A stretch of DNA of 64,000 nt. Origin: Methylocapsa palsarum (GTDB taxonomy: Bacteria > Pseudomonadota > Alphaproteobacteria > Rhizobiales > Beijerinckiaceae). Below, piece after piece: positions 1 to 8,629 of this stretch (position 1 is the stretch's first letter; the number at the start of each line of letters is the position of its first letter). The notes beneath the pieces are model-generated. The model had not been told where the DNA came from. It saw only the letters and a program-made list of their open reading frames with translations, and did not search any database. The stretch is from NCBI RefSeq assembly GCF_900114285.1, contig NZ_FOSN01000011.1, positions 1-64,000 of the forward strand. Direction: 5' to 3'. The position numbers were made by a program, and so were the translations under genes.

Positions 1-31
1 ATTCGTCATTATGATAAACCACAACTTCCAT
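1..31 (-). CDS. 5' end of a gene running off the left edge
   Basis: An ATG on the minus strand at 31 opens a frame reading MEVVVYHNDE up to the window edge. A good Shine-Dalgarno (AGGAGT, plus-strand 38-43) sits six bases upstream of the ATG, and the flank to about 260 is AT-richer than the rest of the window, as expected for a promoter region. Only ten codons are visible, so no family can be named. The support is the start signal alone. Confidence 0.4.
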   Translation of the reverse strand, partial: MEVVVYHNDE

Positions 32-493
32 GGAATTACTCCTGCCCCGCCCCCGCCAAATCCAAAAAAAACAAATTGATACGTGATGAAAAGGGAAATA
101 TCGAAAGGGAGTTTCTAAAAATCGTTTGGGGTTCCCGAATATGATCGGGCATCCAGGCCAGCTTCCTGGCCTGTCATATACAAATACTTTGTGACGGCGG
201 TAGTTCCGTAGAATATCAAATGTTTTTCCACATTCATCCGAAACTTGTACTCGGAATATATAGCTCTCTATAGTTGCCGGGCGGAAGAGAGCGCCCCCGG
301 CCGTGGCGGAAAGGGCGGCGGCGAAGCTCGCATCCTTGTGGTTCGGGTCGTATGGCTATAGCTTCAGCGCCGCCTTTTAACGATCGCGGCCGCGCCCTCC
401 GGGGGCGTCAAGATCGCGTTGAGCCATGGCGCGATGGATGGGATGGCCGGGGTCAGAGAAACACGTATTGGCTCGGATCAGGCGGCCGCCTTA
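32..493. other. Intergenic region, probable divergent promoters
   Basis: This stretch separates the minus-strand start at 31 from the transporter at 494. The first 230 bases are AT-rich compared with the neighbours. I see no convincing -35/-10 pair and no coding potential; the open frame at 274-519 overlaps the transporter out of frame and has arginine-rich, low-complexity composition typical of a GC-rich shadow. Confidence 0.4.
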
Positions 494-1918
494 ATGAAAC
501 TGACGCAAAAGCAGGATGACGGCGCCCTCGCCAGACTGGCGCTGCGTTTCGCGGCATGGGCGGAGCGCTGGTTTCCGGACGCCTTTGTTTTCGCGGCCCT
601 CGCGGTCGTGCTTGTCGCCATCGCCGCGCTCCTCAACGGGGCGCCGCCAGGCGTGATCGCGAAATCCTTCGGCGACGGATTTTGGAGCCTCATCGCCTTC
701 ACCATGCAGCAGGTCATGGTCGTCGTCGGCGGCTATGTGATCGCGAGTTCGCCTCCGGCGGCGGCGCTGATCGACAGGATTACGCGGCTCCCGCGCGGCG
801 GGCGCTCCGCCGTCGCCTTCATCGCCGCGTCGACCATGCTGCTGTCCCTCGTCAATTGGGCGATCAGCCTCATGTTCAGCGGCCTGCTCGTGCGGGCGAT
901 GGCGCGGCGGACCGAGATCGCCATGGACTACCGCGCCGCGGCGGCGGCGGCCTATCTGGGCCTTGGCGGCACATGGGCCCTCGGCCTCAGCTCCTCGGCG
1001 GCGCAATTGCAGGCGAACGCCGGCAGCCTGCCCAAAGGCCTGCTCGACATCGGCGGCGTCCTTCCTTTCACGGAAACGATCTTCCTGTGGCAGTCCGGCG
1101 CAATGGCGCTGACGCTGATCCTTGTTTCGACGCTCATCGCGTTCTGGTCCGCCCCCGCCCCCGGGCAGGCGGTGACGGCGGCCATGCTTGGAGTGAACCT
1201 CGAAACGAAAACGAAGGCGCCGGAGCCCCGGCGGCGGCCGGGCGAATGGCTCGAATACAGTCCCCTGCTTTCAATTGCGATCGCGCTCCTTGGCTTCGGC
1301 TGGATCGCGCAGGAGTTTTCCCGCGCCAATCCGGTGTTCGCCATTTCCAATCTCAATACCTACAATTTCGTCCTCCTCATGATCGGGCTGCTCCTGCATT
1401 GGCGCCCGCGAAGTTTCCTTGACGCCGCGACACAGGCGGTTCCGGCGACAACCGGGATTATTGTTCAATTTCCGATCTACGGCGGCATCGCCGGGATCAT
1501 GACGGGCGCCGCGGCTCTGGGCGGACACACGCTCGCGACAAGGCTCGCCGACCTCTTCACCAGCATCTGTACGCGGGAGACGTTCCCGATCGTCATGGGC
1601 GTCTATTCGGCGCTGCTCGGATTTTTCATTCCTTCGGGCGGCGGCAAATGGATCCTCGAGGCTCCTTATGTCTTGCAGACGGCGAACGACCTCAAGGTCC
1701 ATCTCGGCTGGGCGGTTCAGATCTACAACGCCGCCGAGGCGCTGCCCAATCTAGTCAACCCCTTTTTCATGCTGATGCTGATCGGCGTTCTGGGGCTCAA
1801 GGCGCGCGACGTCGTCGGATTCACAATCGTGCAGCTGATGTTCCACCTGCCGCTCGTGCTGGCGATGCTGTGGGCCTTTTCCCTCACACTGCCTTATCGT
1901 CCCCCCGTCATTCCGTGA
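494..1918 (+). CDS. Short-chain fatty acid transporter, AtoE family
   Basis: A polytopic inner-membrane protein of about 474 residues, within the usual 440-480 of the AtoE/TIGR00366 family, which imports short-chain fatty acids such as acetoacetate or butyrate. The sequence starts with a short amphipathic stretch (WAERWFPDAFVFA) and continues as repeated hydrophobic helices. Family-like features include the SLVNWAISLMFSGLL segment, which resembles the LxNWGxxL region of AtoE, and a late GFFIPSGGGKW loop. The frame is open from 419 (ATG), but ATG 494 (MKLTQKQDDG) is the better start because the extra 25 residues are not membrane-like and lack family character. No acyl-CoA transferase or thiolase gene is adjacent, so the substrate cannot be refined from context. 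Confidence 0.8.
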   Translation: MKLTQKQDDGALARLALRFAAWAERWFPDAFVFAALAVVLVAIAALLNGAPPGVIAKSFGDGFWSLIAFTMQQVMVVVGGYVIASSPPAAALIDRITRLPRGGRSAVAFIAASTMLLSLVNWAISLMFSGLLVRAMARRTEIAMDYRAAAAAAYLGLGGTWALGLSSSAAQLQANAGSLPKGLLDIGGVLPFTETIFLWQSGAMALTLILVSTLIAFWSAPAPGQAVTAAMLGVNLETKTKAPEPRRRPGEWLEYSPLLSIAIALLGFGWIAQEFSRANPVFAISNLNTYNFVLLMIGLLLHWRPRSFLDAATQAVPATTGIIVQFPIYGGIAGIMTGAAALGGHTLATRLADLFTSICTRETFPIVMGVYSALLGFFIPSGGGKWILEAPYVLQTANDLKVHLGWAVQIYNAAEALPNLVNPFFMLMLIGVLGLKARDVVGFTIVQLMFHLPLVLAMLWAFSLTLPYRPPVIP

Positions 1919-1930
1919 AGGACGCCGGCG

Positions 1931-2353
1931 TCAACGAGCGCCTGAGCCGCACTGGGTCATGACCATCCACGAGATGCCGAGGCGATCCGTGAGCATGCCG
2001 AACCCCGACGAGAAAAAAGTCGGCGTCAGCGGCATCTGCACCTGTCCGCCTTCCGCGAGGGCGGCGAAAACACGTCCGGCCTCGATGTCGTCCGAGACAA
2101 AAAGCGAGAGCGAAACGCCCTCGAAACCGGAAACCTCCCGGCAGCCGCCGTCCGACGCCAGGAGCGTCGTCTCGCCGATGCGCAATTCAGCGTGCATGAC
2201 CTTGTCTGGGTCGGCGACGGGTTGACCCATCCCGGACTGGGGATTGTCCTTGTAGCGCATCAACCTCACGACTGTCGCGCCAAGCGCGCGCTTGTAGAAT
2301 TCGATCGCCTCGTCAGCACGGCCATTGAAATTCAGGTAGGTATGGATATGCAT
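1931..2353 (-). CDS. VOC superfamily (PhnB-like) protein
   Basis: A 140-residue single-domain protein with the beta-alpha-beta-beta-beta fold signature of the PhnB/glyoxalase-like group. It opens with MHIHTYLNFNGRADEAIEFYK, read here as MHIHTYLNFNG then RADEAIEFYK, has SLSLFVSDDIEAGRVFAALA in the middle and ends GISWMVM, the usual layout for this family. Biochemical roles in the family are mostly unknown. It is the last gene of a minus-strand run led by an ArsR regulator and two SRPBCC proteins, a combination often found together in Proteobacteria. It is separated from the gene upstream by 56 bases, so membership of the operon is likely but not certain. Confidence 0.8.
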   Translation of the reverse strand: MHIHTYLNFNGRADEAIEFYKRALGATVVRLMRYKDNPQSGMGQPVADPDKVMHAELRIGETTLLASDGGCREVSGFEGVSLSLFVSDDIEAGRVFAALAEGGQVQMPLTPTFFSSGFGMLTDRLGISWMVMTQCGSGAR

Positions 2354-2409
2354 GATGGCTTCCCTTCAGGACACAGCGCTGACAAAATCTCGCTTTTCGG
2401 ATAAAGCGC

Positions 2410-2970
2410 TTAAGCCGGCCGCTCCGCCCGGCAAGGCGCCTCGGAGACGGACTTCAGGCTCGCCAGTCCCTGTTCGAACTGGCCGCCGACCATTTTATCG
2501 CAATCCACAACGAGGCCGAACGCCTTGCCGATGAAGCTGTTCGCGCCCATCATGGTCCAGCTGACTTTCGTCTCGCCGCCGGCGCCCGGCCGCAACCTGA
2601 ATTCGACGGTGTTGACGGCCTTCATCGGTTTTTCGAATTCCAGCCGCATCTCGACAAATTCGCCGGGGCGGCTCTGCGTGATCGTCATCCGGCCGACGCC
2701 CACCTGATTATTTCCCGCCCAGGCCATGGAGGCGCCGACGCCCGCAGCCGGCCCGGTGAAACTGTTAGTCGCTTGGGGGTCGAGTTTCGCCCATGGCGAC
2801 CATGCGTCCCATTTGCGCAGTTCGTTGATGTTGTCGAACACGACCTGCGGCGGCGCGCCGATGGTCACCGAGCGCGAGACGCTGAAGGCGTCCGGGCGAC
2901 GCGATATCAGCAGCGCAAGGGCGCCAACCCCCGCGAGGAGGACCAAAAGCGCGATCATAGCGGCAGACAT
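2410..2970 (-). CDS. Membrane-anchored SRPBCC (polyketide cyclase-like) protein
   Basis: A 186-residue protein with one N-terminal membrane segment (residues 4-23, MIALLVLLAGVGALALLIS region) followed by a START/SRPBCC domain. The domain opens with SVTIGAPPQVVFDNINELRKW and contains the WSPW element common in this group of 'polyketide cyclase' annotations. These domains bind hydrophobic ligands in a deep cavity, and no substrate can be inferred. It follows the AHSA1-type gene by 47 bases on the same strand and is likely co-transcribed from the ArsR-controlled promoter. Confidence 0.75.
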   Translation of the reverse strand: MSAAMIALLVLLAGVGALALLISRRPDAFSVSRSVTIGAPPQVVFDNINELRKWDAWSPWAKLDPQATNSFTGPAAGVGASMAWAGNNQVGVGRMTITQSRPGEFVEMRLEFEKPMKAVNTVEFRLRPGAGGETKVSWTMMGANSFIGKAFGLVVDCDKMVGGQFEQGLASLKSVSEAPCRAERPA

Positions 2971-3017
2971 GTTGAAATCCTCCGTTGAACCCTAATCATC
3001 CCCGTGAACCGCCGGGC

Positions 3018-3482
3018 TCACAGCGTGCGCAGATAGTCGTCGAGACGGTCGAAACTGCTGCTCCAGCCGAACCTGTGACCGTCGCGATTGGCGGTGGTGT
3101 TAAAGACGGCCTGACGGAAAGTCATCTTCGTCTTGTCGCCCTCATAATCCTCGAACAGCACCGTGACTTCCGTTTCGAGGCCGGGCCAGCCATCGTCCTG
3201 ATCCCAGGCGAACGTGAAAACGAGACGCTCCGGTCTTACGATTTCGCGGTAGACGCCGCCTTGCCAGAGATCGGCGCCGCCGTTCGCCGGGCGCAGACAG
3301 GTACGCCAGCGGCCCCCGGGCCGGAACTCTCCACCGAGTTCGGCCGCGGGATGATCGCGCGGGCCCATCCAATGGCGCAGATGCGCAGGGTCCGTCCACA
3401 TGTCGAACACGAGCGCGCGGGGCGCGTCGAAGATCCGCGTGATTTCGAGCACGCGGTCGGCCAGTTCATCTTGGCTTATCAC
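3018..3482 (-). CDS. AHSA1/SRPBCC domain protein
   Basis: A 154-residue protein of the activator-of-Hsp90-ATPase-1-like SRPBCC group. The family pattern is visible as ITRIFDAPRALVFDMWTDP near the N-terminus, GGRW, then YREIVRPERLVFTF, and a C-terminal GWSSSFDRLDDYL. The start is a GTG (3482) preceded by GGGAGG, placed inside the end of the arsR reading frame, so the two genes overlap by 17 bases and are translationally linked. ArsR plus AHSA1 pairs are widespread; their ligand is generally unknown. Confidence 0.82.
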   Translation of the reverse strand: MISQDELADRVLEITRIFDAPRALVFDMWTDPAHLRHWMGPRDHPAAELGGEFRPGGRWRTCLRPANGGADLWQGGVYREIVRPERLVFTFAWDQDDGWPGLETEVTVLFEDYEGDKTKMTFRQAVFNTTANRDGHRFGWSSSFDRLDDYLRTL

Positions 3483-3816
3483 GCTCGCCTCCCCTGCTCT
3501 GCACCTCGCGAAGATAATCCTCGAGACGATCGAAGCTCGCTTCCCAGAAAAGCCGATAGCGCTCCAGCCAGTCAGCGACTTCGGCGAGCGGCGCGGCGTT
3601 GAGGCGGCAAGGGCGCCGCTGCGCGTCGCGCGAGCGGGTGATGAGCCCGGCCGCCTCGAGCACCCTGAGATGCCGGGAGACCGCCGGCCCGCTCATGTCG
3701 AAGGGCTTTGCGAGTTCCGCCACGCTGGTCTCGCCGAGCGCCAGCCGCGCAAGAATGGCGCGACGCGTGGGATCGGCCAAGGCGGAGAGGGTGCTGTTGA
3801 GCCGATCGTCCGTCAT
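3466..3816 (-). CDS. ArsR-family transcriptional regulator
   Basis: A 116-residue winged-helix regulator. The hallmark helix-turn-helix reads SALADPTRRAILARL, then SVAELAKPFDMSGPAVSRHL and VLEAAGLITRSRDAQRR. No metal-binding cysteine pair of the ArsR/SmtB metal sensors is visible, which fits the SRPBCC-linked subgroup instead. It leads the minus-strand operon 3816-1931. A near-perfect dyad lies eight bases upstream of its start and is the obvious autoregulatory operator. Confidence 0.88.
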   Translation of the reverse strand: MTDDRLNSTLSALADPTRRAILARLALGETSVAELAKPFDMSGPAVSRHLRVLEAAGLITRSRDAQRRPCRLNAAPLAEVADWLERYRLFWEASFDRLEDYLREVQSRGGERDKPR

Positions 3817-3823
3817 CGAAATA

Positions 3824-3851
3824 AACCATATCGTTAAATAACGTAATGGTT
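3824..3851. promoter_or_regulatory. 28-bp dyad, candidate ArsR operator
   Basis: Two nested inverted repeats share one centre at 3837.5: an inner CGTTA-AA-TAACG (3832-3843) and an outer AACCAT (3824-3829) with ATGGTT (3846-3851). Twelve of fourteen base pairs match. The site is immediately upstream of the arsR start at 3816 and is AT-rich in a GC-rich setting. Binding is inferred from position and symmetry. Confidence 0.55.
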
Positions 3852-4138
3852 AAATACATCCGCTCATAAAATTGGTCAACCGCAGGACCGACATTTCCGA
3901 TCCGCCGCGGCGAAGGCTTTCGAAAAAGGACCGGCCTAGATTTTGGCGATGCGCCGTTGTCTATTTATATGACGCTCTAAAGCGTAACTCTACATGGTCG
4001 ATCGGAGGGCGCTCGCGGCGACGCCTGCCGCCGTTTCGCCGTGGGCTGGGACCGGCGCACGGCGCTTGACCCCTGGAGCAGGAATGGAAGATGAATTGAT
4101 CTTCGCGCGAGAGCCCCGCCCTGACCGTGAGATTTTTG
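3852..4138. other. Divergent intergenic region arsR / hemN
   Basis: No coding potential is evident here. A short palindrome, ACGCT-CTAA-AGCGT, lies near 3972-3985. I looked for an FNR/FixK-type box (TTGAT-N4-ATCAA), expected for some hemN genes, and found none. A weak TTGGCG with a downstream TTATAT near 3942-3969 could be a promoter, but such pairs are common by chance. Confidence 0.3.
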
Positions 4139-5488
4139 ATGACGACCGCCTTCGACAAATATGCGACCCGCGCCGTGCCGCGCTACACGAGCTATCCGAC
4201 CGCGCCTCATTTCTCGCCCGATTTTCCTGAATCCCTTTACCGCATCTGGCTCTCAGAGCTCGATCCAGATGAAGCCATCTCCCTTTATCTGCACGTGCCG
4301 TTCTGCAAACAGATGTGCTGGTACTGCGGCTGCAATATGAAGCTCACCACGCGTTACGCGCCGGTCGCCGACTACATCGAACATCTGCTCGCCGAAATCG
4401 ATCTTCTCGCGGACGCCCTGCCTGCAAGGATGCCGGTCGCCCATCTCCACTTTGGCGGCGGAACGCCGACCGCGCTGGACCCGGCCGATCTTGCAAGGAT
4501 CATGGCGCGCCTCGGCGAGCGGTTTCGTCTCGCGCCGAACGCGGAGCTTGCGATTGAAGGCGATCCGCGCACTCTGACGGACGACATGATCCAGCAGATC
4601 GGCGCGCTCGGCTTCAACCGCGCGAGCTTCGGCGTTCAGGAATTCGACCCCAAGGTGCAAGCGGCGATCAACCGGATTCAGCCTCCTGAATTCGTCGCGC
4701 GCTCCACTGACGGCTTGCGCGCGGCCGGCGTGAGGCGGATCAATTTCGACCTCATCTACGGGCTGCCGCATCAGACTGCGACAATGCTGACGCGGACCGT
4801 CGAACAATGCATCGAAATGCAGCCGGACCGCATCGCGCTTTTTGGATATGCGCATGTGCCCTGGATGGCGAAAAACCAGAAGATGATCATGGCGGACGCT
4901 CTGCCGCAAAGCGAAGAGCGCGCGGCGCAGGCGGAGGCCGCGGCGGACGCGCTCCTGTCAGGCGGTTACGTGCGGATCGGCATCGACCATTTCGCCCTGC
5001 CGGACGATTCCCTCGCGATCGCCGCCGCCTCGGGACATTTGCGCCGCAATTTTCAAGGCTACACGAGCGACCCCGCGCAAACCTTGATCGGACTTGGCGC
5101 GACCTCGATCGGGCGCACTCCGCAGGGCTACGTCCAGAATATTTCGGAAACGGGCGCCTGGTCGCGGGATGTCGCGGCGGGCCGGCTGCCGATCGCGCGC
5201 GGCCATAAAATGACTGGCCAGGACCTGCTGCGCGCCCACGTCATCGAACGGATCATGTGCGACGGCGCCGTCGATCTGTCGCAGGCTGGCCGCGCGTTCG
5301 GATATCACGACGATTGGTGGATCGGCAAGGACGATGCGCTCGCTGAACTCGAGGATGATGGCCTGCTCGACCGCACAAAAGGCCGATTGACGCTCGCTCC
5401 GGGTTCTGCCCATTTCGCGCGCATCCTGGCGTCGGTCTTCGACGCTTATCTCGGTTCCAGCGCCGCGCGTCATTCGGTCGCGGTCTAG
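4139..5488 (+). CDS. hemN: Oxygen-independent coproporphyrinogen III oxidase
   Basis: A radical SAM enzyme that decarboxylates coproporphyrinogen III to protoporphyrinogen IX without oxygen in haem synthesis, in the cytosol. The protein is 449 residues, normal for HemN. The N-terminus carries the family motif VPRYTSYPTAPHF, and the 4Fe-4S site is HVPFCKQMCWYCGC with Cys56, Cys60 and Cys63 in CX3CX2C spacing, with an extra Cys65 as in true HemN. Further family blocks are HFGGGTPTAL, EGDPRTLT, NRASFGVQEF and FDLIYGLPHQT. The frame is open from a GTG at 4127, but ATG 4139 fits relatives better. It is a single gene with its own upstream region. Confidence 0.92.
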   Translation: MTTAFDKYATRAVPRYTSYPTAPHFSPDFPESLYRIWLSELDPDEAISLYLHVPFCKQMCWYCGCNMKLTTRYAPVADYIEHLLAEIDLLADALPARMPVAHLHFGGGTPTALDPADLARIMARLGERFRLAPNAELAIEGDPRTLTDDMIQQIGALGFNRASFGVQEFDPKVQAAINRIQPPEFVARSTDGLRAAGVRRINFDLIYGLPHQTATMLTRTVEQCIEMQPDRIALFGYAHVPWMAKNQKMIMADALPQSEERAAQAEAAADALLSGGYVRIGIDHFALPDDSLAIAAASGHLRRNFQGYTSDPAQTLIGLGATSIGRTPQGYVQNISETGAWSRDVAAGRLPIARGHKMTGQDLLRAHVIERIMCDGAVDLSQAGRAFGYHDDWWIGKDDALAELEDDGLLDRTKGRLTLAPGSAHFARILASVFDAYLGSSAARHSVAV

Positions 5489-5560
5489 ACAGTTCCGCGA
5501 TAAATCCTCATGATCCTCTCTCCCGCGCAGCTGCGGGCTTCATGACAGGTGGGAGAGGCC

Positions 5561-6496
5561 GTGACTGCACTCAACGCAGCCGTGCGGGAGATCGCAGATG
5601 AAATGGCGTCGCGGCCCGATCGCGGCGAAGTGGCGGACTATATCCCCGAGCTTGCCCGGGCCGACCCCGGCGCCTTCGGCATCGCGGTGATAGGCCCGGA
5701 GGGAATCGCCGCCGCGGGCGACGCGGACGCTCCGTTTTCGATCCAGAGCGTCTCGAAAGTCTTCACCCTGACGCTGGCGCTTGGCCTTGCCGGCGACCGG
5801 CTGTGGAACCGCGTCGGGCGCGAGCCGTCGGGCAATCCGTTCAACTCGATCGTACAGCTTGAACGCGAACGCGGCGTGCCGCGCAATCCTTTCATCAACG
5901 CCGGCGCCATCGCCGTGACCGACGTGATCTTGTCAGGGCATCAGCCGCGTGAGGCGCTCGGCGAAATCCTCCGCTTCCTGCAATTCATCGCCGAGGACGA
6001 GACAATATATATCGACGACGCAGTGGCGAAATCGGAAAGGCGGACAGGCTTCCGCAACGCCGCGCTGGCGAATTACATGAAGTCCTTCGGCGTGCTCGAA
6101 AATCCGGTCGATTTCACTTTGGGGGTCTATTTTCATCATTGCGCGATCGCCATGTCGTGCCGTCAGCTCGCGATGGCGGGGCGGTATCTCGCCCATTCCG
6201 GACGAAATCCAACGACCGGATTCAACGTCGTCTCGCCGGAACGCGCGCGACGCATCAACGCGCTGATGTTGACCTGCGGACATTATGACGGGTCAGGCGA
6301 ATTCGCTTATCGCGTCGGCCTGCCCGGCAAGAGCGGCGTCGGCGGCGGTATCCTCGCCATCGCGCCGGGAAAGGCGTCGATCGCGGTATGGTCGCCAGGT
6401 CTCGACGCGAACGGAAACTCGCACCTCGGCCGGATCGCGCTCGAGATGCTCGCCAAGCGGATGGGCTGGTCGATCTTCGGAGCGGACGTTCCCTGA
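5561..6496 (+). CDS. glsA: Glutaminase
   Basis: A serine-dependent beta-lactamase-like glutaminase that hydrolyses L-glutamine to glutamate and ammonia. The 311-residue protein shows VADYIPELA, then the catalytic [11 protein letters not shown] (Ser-X-X-Lys), [29 protein letters not shown], and near the end [14 protein letters not shown], all diagnostic of the GlsA/YbaS family. The frame is open from GTG 5549, but GTG 5561 is preferred because GGGAGAG at 5551-5557 provides a well-placed Shine-Dalgarno. It is monocistronic in appearance. Confidence 0.92.
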   Translation: MTALNAAVREIADEMASRPDRGEVADYIPELARADPGAFGIAVIGPEGIAAAGDADAPFSIQSVSKVFTLTLALGLAGDRLWNRVGREPSGNPFNSIVQLERERGVPRNPFINAGAIAVTDVILSGHQPREALGEILRFLQFIAEDETIYIDDAVAKSERRTGFRNAALANYMKSFGVLENPVDFTLGVYFHHCAIAMSCRQLAMAGRYLAHSGRNPTTGFNVVSPERARRINALMLTCGHYDGSGEFAYRVGLPGKSGVGGGILAIAPGKASIAVWSPGLDANGNSHLGRIALEMLAKRMGWSIFGADVP

Positions 6497-6521
6497 AAAA
6501 GCCGGAGCGGCCCGCTCCGGC
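6497..6521 (-). terminator. Hairpin with T-run on the minus strand
   Basis: GCCGGAGCG (6501-6509) pairs with CGCTCCGGC (6513-6521) around a three-base loop. The A-run at 6496-6500 becomes a T-run after the hairpin on the minus strand, so the element has the form of an intrinsic terminator for leftward transcription from the copper storage gene. In the plus direction no T-run follows. Confidence 0.5.
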
Positions 6522-6537
6522 GGATCTCAAACGACCA

Positions 6538-6651
6538 AGAGCGCTTTCCGATCGCATGAAGTCATGCGATCGATCAGAAATCGCTCCAGAGTTAAAAGCT
6601 TGAGCATGTTCTTCTCGATTGGATTGATTCACTCCAATCGGAATATGCTCT
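6538..6651. repeat. 114-bp intergenic repeat, copy 1
   Basis: A 114-base element bounded by AGAGC and GCTCT inverted ends, with a near-identical copy at 12609-12722. It contains a palindrome around GATCGCATGAAGTCATGCGATC and a second hairpin, CGATTGGA with TCCAATCG, near 6617-6641. It encodes no protein. It lies between convergent glsA and the copper storage gene and touches the stop codon of the latter. Confidence 0.75.
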
Positions 6652-7057
6652 AATGAACGACCTCCGCCTGGAGCGCGATCGAACAGGCCTTTTCACAATC
6701 CGCGCACGAATCAGCGCAGACGCGGCAATGCTCATGATGTTGCGCATGGCGCCGGCACTCTGCTTCGCAAAGACGGCAAAGTTCCGCGCAAGCCTTCAGG
6801 ACAGCGCTCAGGGCGGCTCCATTCGTGAAGGTCTGCCGTGTTGCAATAGCCCCGGTTACGGCGCAAATATCGGCGCAATCGAGATTCAGGCGGATGCACG
6901 ACCGAAGGTCCGCAACCATGTCCTCACCGAGACAAGCGTCGGCGCAAGCCGCGCAGGCCTGTGCGCAATCAAAGCAGGCTTCAACGCATCTCACCAACGA
7001 ACCGATGTCGCTGGCGCGGGCCGACGGATGAGTGTCAATCATTGCCTGTATATGCAT
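6650..7057 (-). CDS. Csp3-like four-helix-bundle copper storage protein
   Basis: A 135-residue protein with 18 cysteines, most in CX3C or CX2C spacing along predicted helices ([19 protein letters not shown] near the N-terminus, [15 protein letters not shown] near the C-terminus). This is the pattern of DUF326/Csp proteins, which store many Cu(I) ions inside a tube of Cys-lined helices. No signal peptide or twin-arginine motif is visible, so it resembles cytosolic Csp3 and not the exported Csp1. His-rich HAQHHEHC may form the copper entry end. GGAG is placed upstream of both GTG 7060 and ATG 7057; ATG is chosen. Confidence 0.85.
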   Translation of the reverse strand: MHIQAMIDTHPSARASDIGSLVRCVEACFDCAQACAACADACLGEDMVADLRSCIRLNLDCADICAVTGAIATRQTFTNGAALSAVLKACAELCRLCEAECRRHAQHHEHCRVCADSCADCEKACSIALQAEVVH

Positions 7058-7092
7058 CACAATATCTCCAGTTACGTTGCCTCGCTGAGATT

Positions 7093-7272
7093 CTAGACGT
7101 GATCTGGCTTGCCCTTGCGTTTCGTCGAGGCCATAGCGTGAAGCTCTTTCTCAGTCATGGACTGGGCCATCGACTTCGACGCGCCCTTCAGGTCGCTCGT
7201 TTTTGTTTCGCCGCGTTTTGCAGACAGGGCCGCGCCGGCGGCCTTCTGCTGAGCTTTTGATTTCGCCGGCAT
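7093..7272 (-). CDS. DUF3008 family small basic protein
   Basis: A 59-residue Lys/Ala/Ser-rich protein beginning [20 protein letters not shown], the conserved opening of the DUF3008 family. Its function is unknown; relatives are small, cytosolic and often near stress genes. The frame extends to 7314, but the start at 7272 is decided by a strong AGGAGGA on the minus strand (plus-strand 7276-7282) a few bases upstream. It sits between the copper storage protein and the catalase-like gene on the same strand, each with its own gap. Confidence 0.82.
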   Translation of the reverse strand: MPAKSKAQQKAAGAALSAKRGETKTSDLKGASKSMAQSMTEKELHAMASTKRKGKPDHV

Positions 7273-7371
7273 ATTTCCTCCTTTCGCGTTGTTCCGTGCG
7301 ATGTTGGGCCTCATGGCTCACGTCCTTCTCCGAACGATCAAACTCCCATAAGGTTCAGAGCAAGCTCGCGA

Positions 7372-8499
7372 TCATCGCGATGAGGGACCGTTCGTTTGTT
7401 CGGCGACGCCCGGCTCACGAATCGGACACCCATTGCGTTGAGTCCGAAAATCGGCCGACATCCTGTAGGCCTCCTTCCTCGCCCGCATGATCGCCCCCAG
7501 CGGCTGATGCGCCGCGAGCCCGCGCCATGGACTGAATGCGGCGCCGTCGTCCACGGACTTGATGTTCGAGGCCGACCATGAGTCCTGCGCCCCTGCGGTA
7601 ATTCGCGCTACGGCGACGTAGGGGCTGAGATCTTCCGGCCATGGTTTCGAGGAGTCCTCGACGGGCATCTTTTCAAGGTCGACGCACAACTGAACCCGCA
7701 GCTCCCAGACGCCGCTTTGGGTTTTGAAGAAGTCCCGGACAGCGTCGCGGAGAAAGTTCGGCTTTCCGCTCGTGCCAACTGGAGCGTTGCTCAGGGCGCG
7801 CAACTCGGGCGACACCGGCGCCACAGCTATTTTGGCGATGAAGTCTCCATACCGGATCGGCGCCTGCGAATAGAAGGTCTCCCCCAAAATATGCGTTTCC
7901 GGGTGCCCTCCCAGCGCGATGAGGGTCGCGCTTTTGCCGCCGAAAGACTCAACGACCGACTCTACCCGGCGCAGAACGGCGGACAGCGCTTTCTTCAGAG
8001 GCTCCCCCCTGTCGGTCGTCTTCGCGACCAGCTTCAGGGCGCCCAAAAACTTTGCCGTGCTCGCAGCGCCGAACGCCGGAGCGTTCACGAAAAGAAAATC
8101 TTGCGTCACGTCGTCCTCGGAGCCTGGAAGCCGGTCGCCCCGCACTCCCAAAACCTTGATCGCAAGACCGCGCAAGGTTGAAACGGCGTCGTCAAGGATG
8201 TCCCCGGGTATCGTTGAAAACCGCATGATCACGGGATAGCGCCCCGCTGTGGCGAAGAGCCCTTGCGAAAGATTAGCCGGCAATCCGTCGAGGACCTCAA
8301 GTTCGCCTTTGAGAAGACCGTGCGCCTTCGCATGGACGCTGCGCAGCGCATGGCCGGAGTTCCTGTAGGTGACTTCCGAGATTCCTCGAAGGAGATCCAC
8401 AAGCTGTCTGTCGATCTCCAATTCGTCTTTCCCGAATGTTTCAACCGACGGACTATAAGTTACAGGCGATTGCGCCATTGCCCGCTCCGCATTGATCAT
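7372..8499 (-). CDS. Catalase-like haem protein (y4iL-like)
   Basis: A 375-residue protein of the catalase superfamily. Near the N-terminus is RSVHAKAHGLLKGELEV, which matches the catalytic His block of catalase (RxxHAKGxGAHGxFEV). It is followed by YPVIMRFSTIPGD and, later, RGLAIKVLGVRG and DFLFVNAPAF. The protein is shorter than a true monofunctional catalase (about 480 residues) and the usual haem-ligand block RxFxYxDT is not recognised, so peroxide turnover is uncertain; some members act on lipid peroxides. ATG 8478 (MAQSPV) is an alternative start. No signal peptide is apparent. Confidence 0.75.
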   Translation of the reverse strand: MINAERAMAQSPVTYSPSVETFGKDELEIDRQLVDLLRGISEVTYRNSGHALRSVHAKAHGLLKGELEVLDGLPANLSQGLFATAGRYPVIMRFSTIPGDILDDAVSTLRGLAIKVLGVRGDRLPGSEDDVTQDFLFVNAPAFGAASTAKFLGALKLVAKTTDRGEPLKKALSAVLRRVESVVESFGGKSATLIALGGHPETHILGETFYSQAPIRYGDFIAKIAVAPVSPELRALSNAPVGTSGKPNFLRDAVRDFFKTQSGVWELRVQLCVDLEKMPVEDSSKPWPEDLSPYVAVARITAGAQDSWSASNIKSVDDGAAFSPWRGLAAHQPLGAIMRARKEAYRMSADFRTQRNGCPIREPGVAEQTNGPSSR

Positions 8500-8629
8500 G
8501 ACAACCCTTTTTGTAACGGGCGCGCGATCAAAACGTTCCAGCGAGCGCGCAAAGCCTTCGCATGACGAAGGTCAGGCTCAGGCTGTGGTCGTCCGCCTTC
8601 ATCCCTGCGAACTTATGGGCGCGCTGCGG

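Noticed and set aside
3960-4138. Possible FNR/FixK box before hemN
   Set aside because: No sequence close to TTGAT-N4-ATCAA was found; one TTGAT half-site at about 4096 has no partner.
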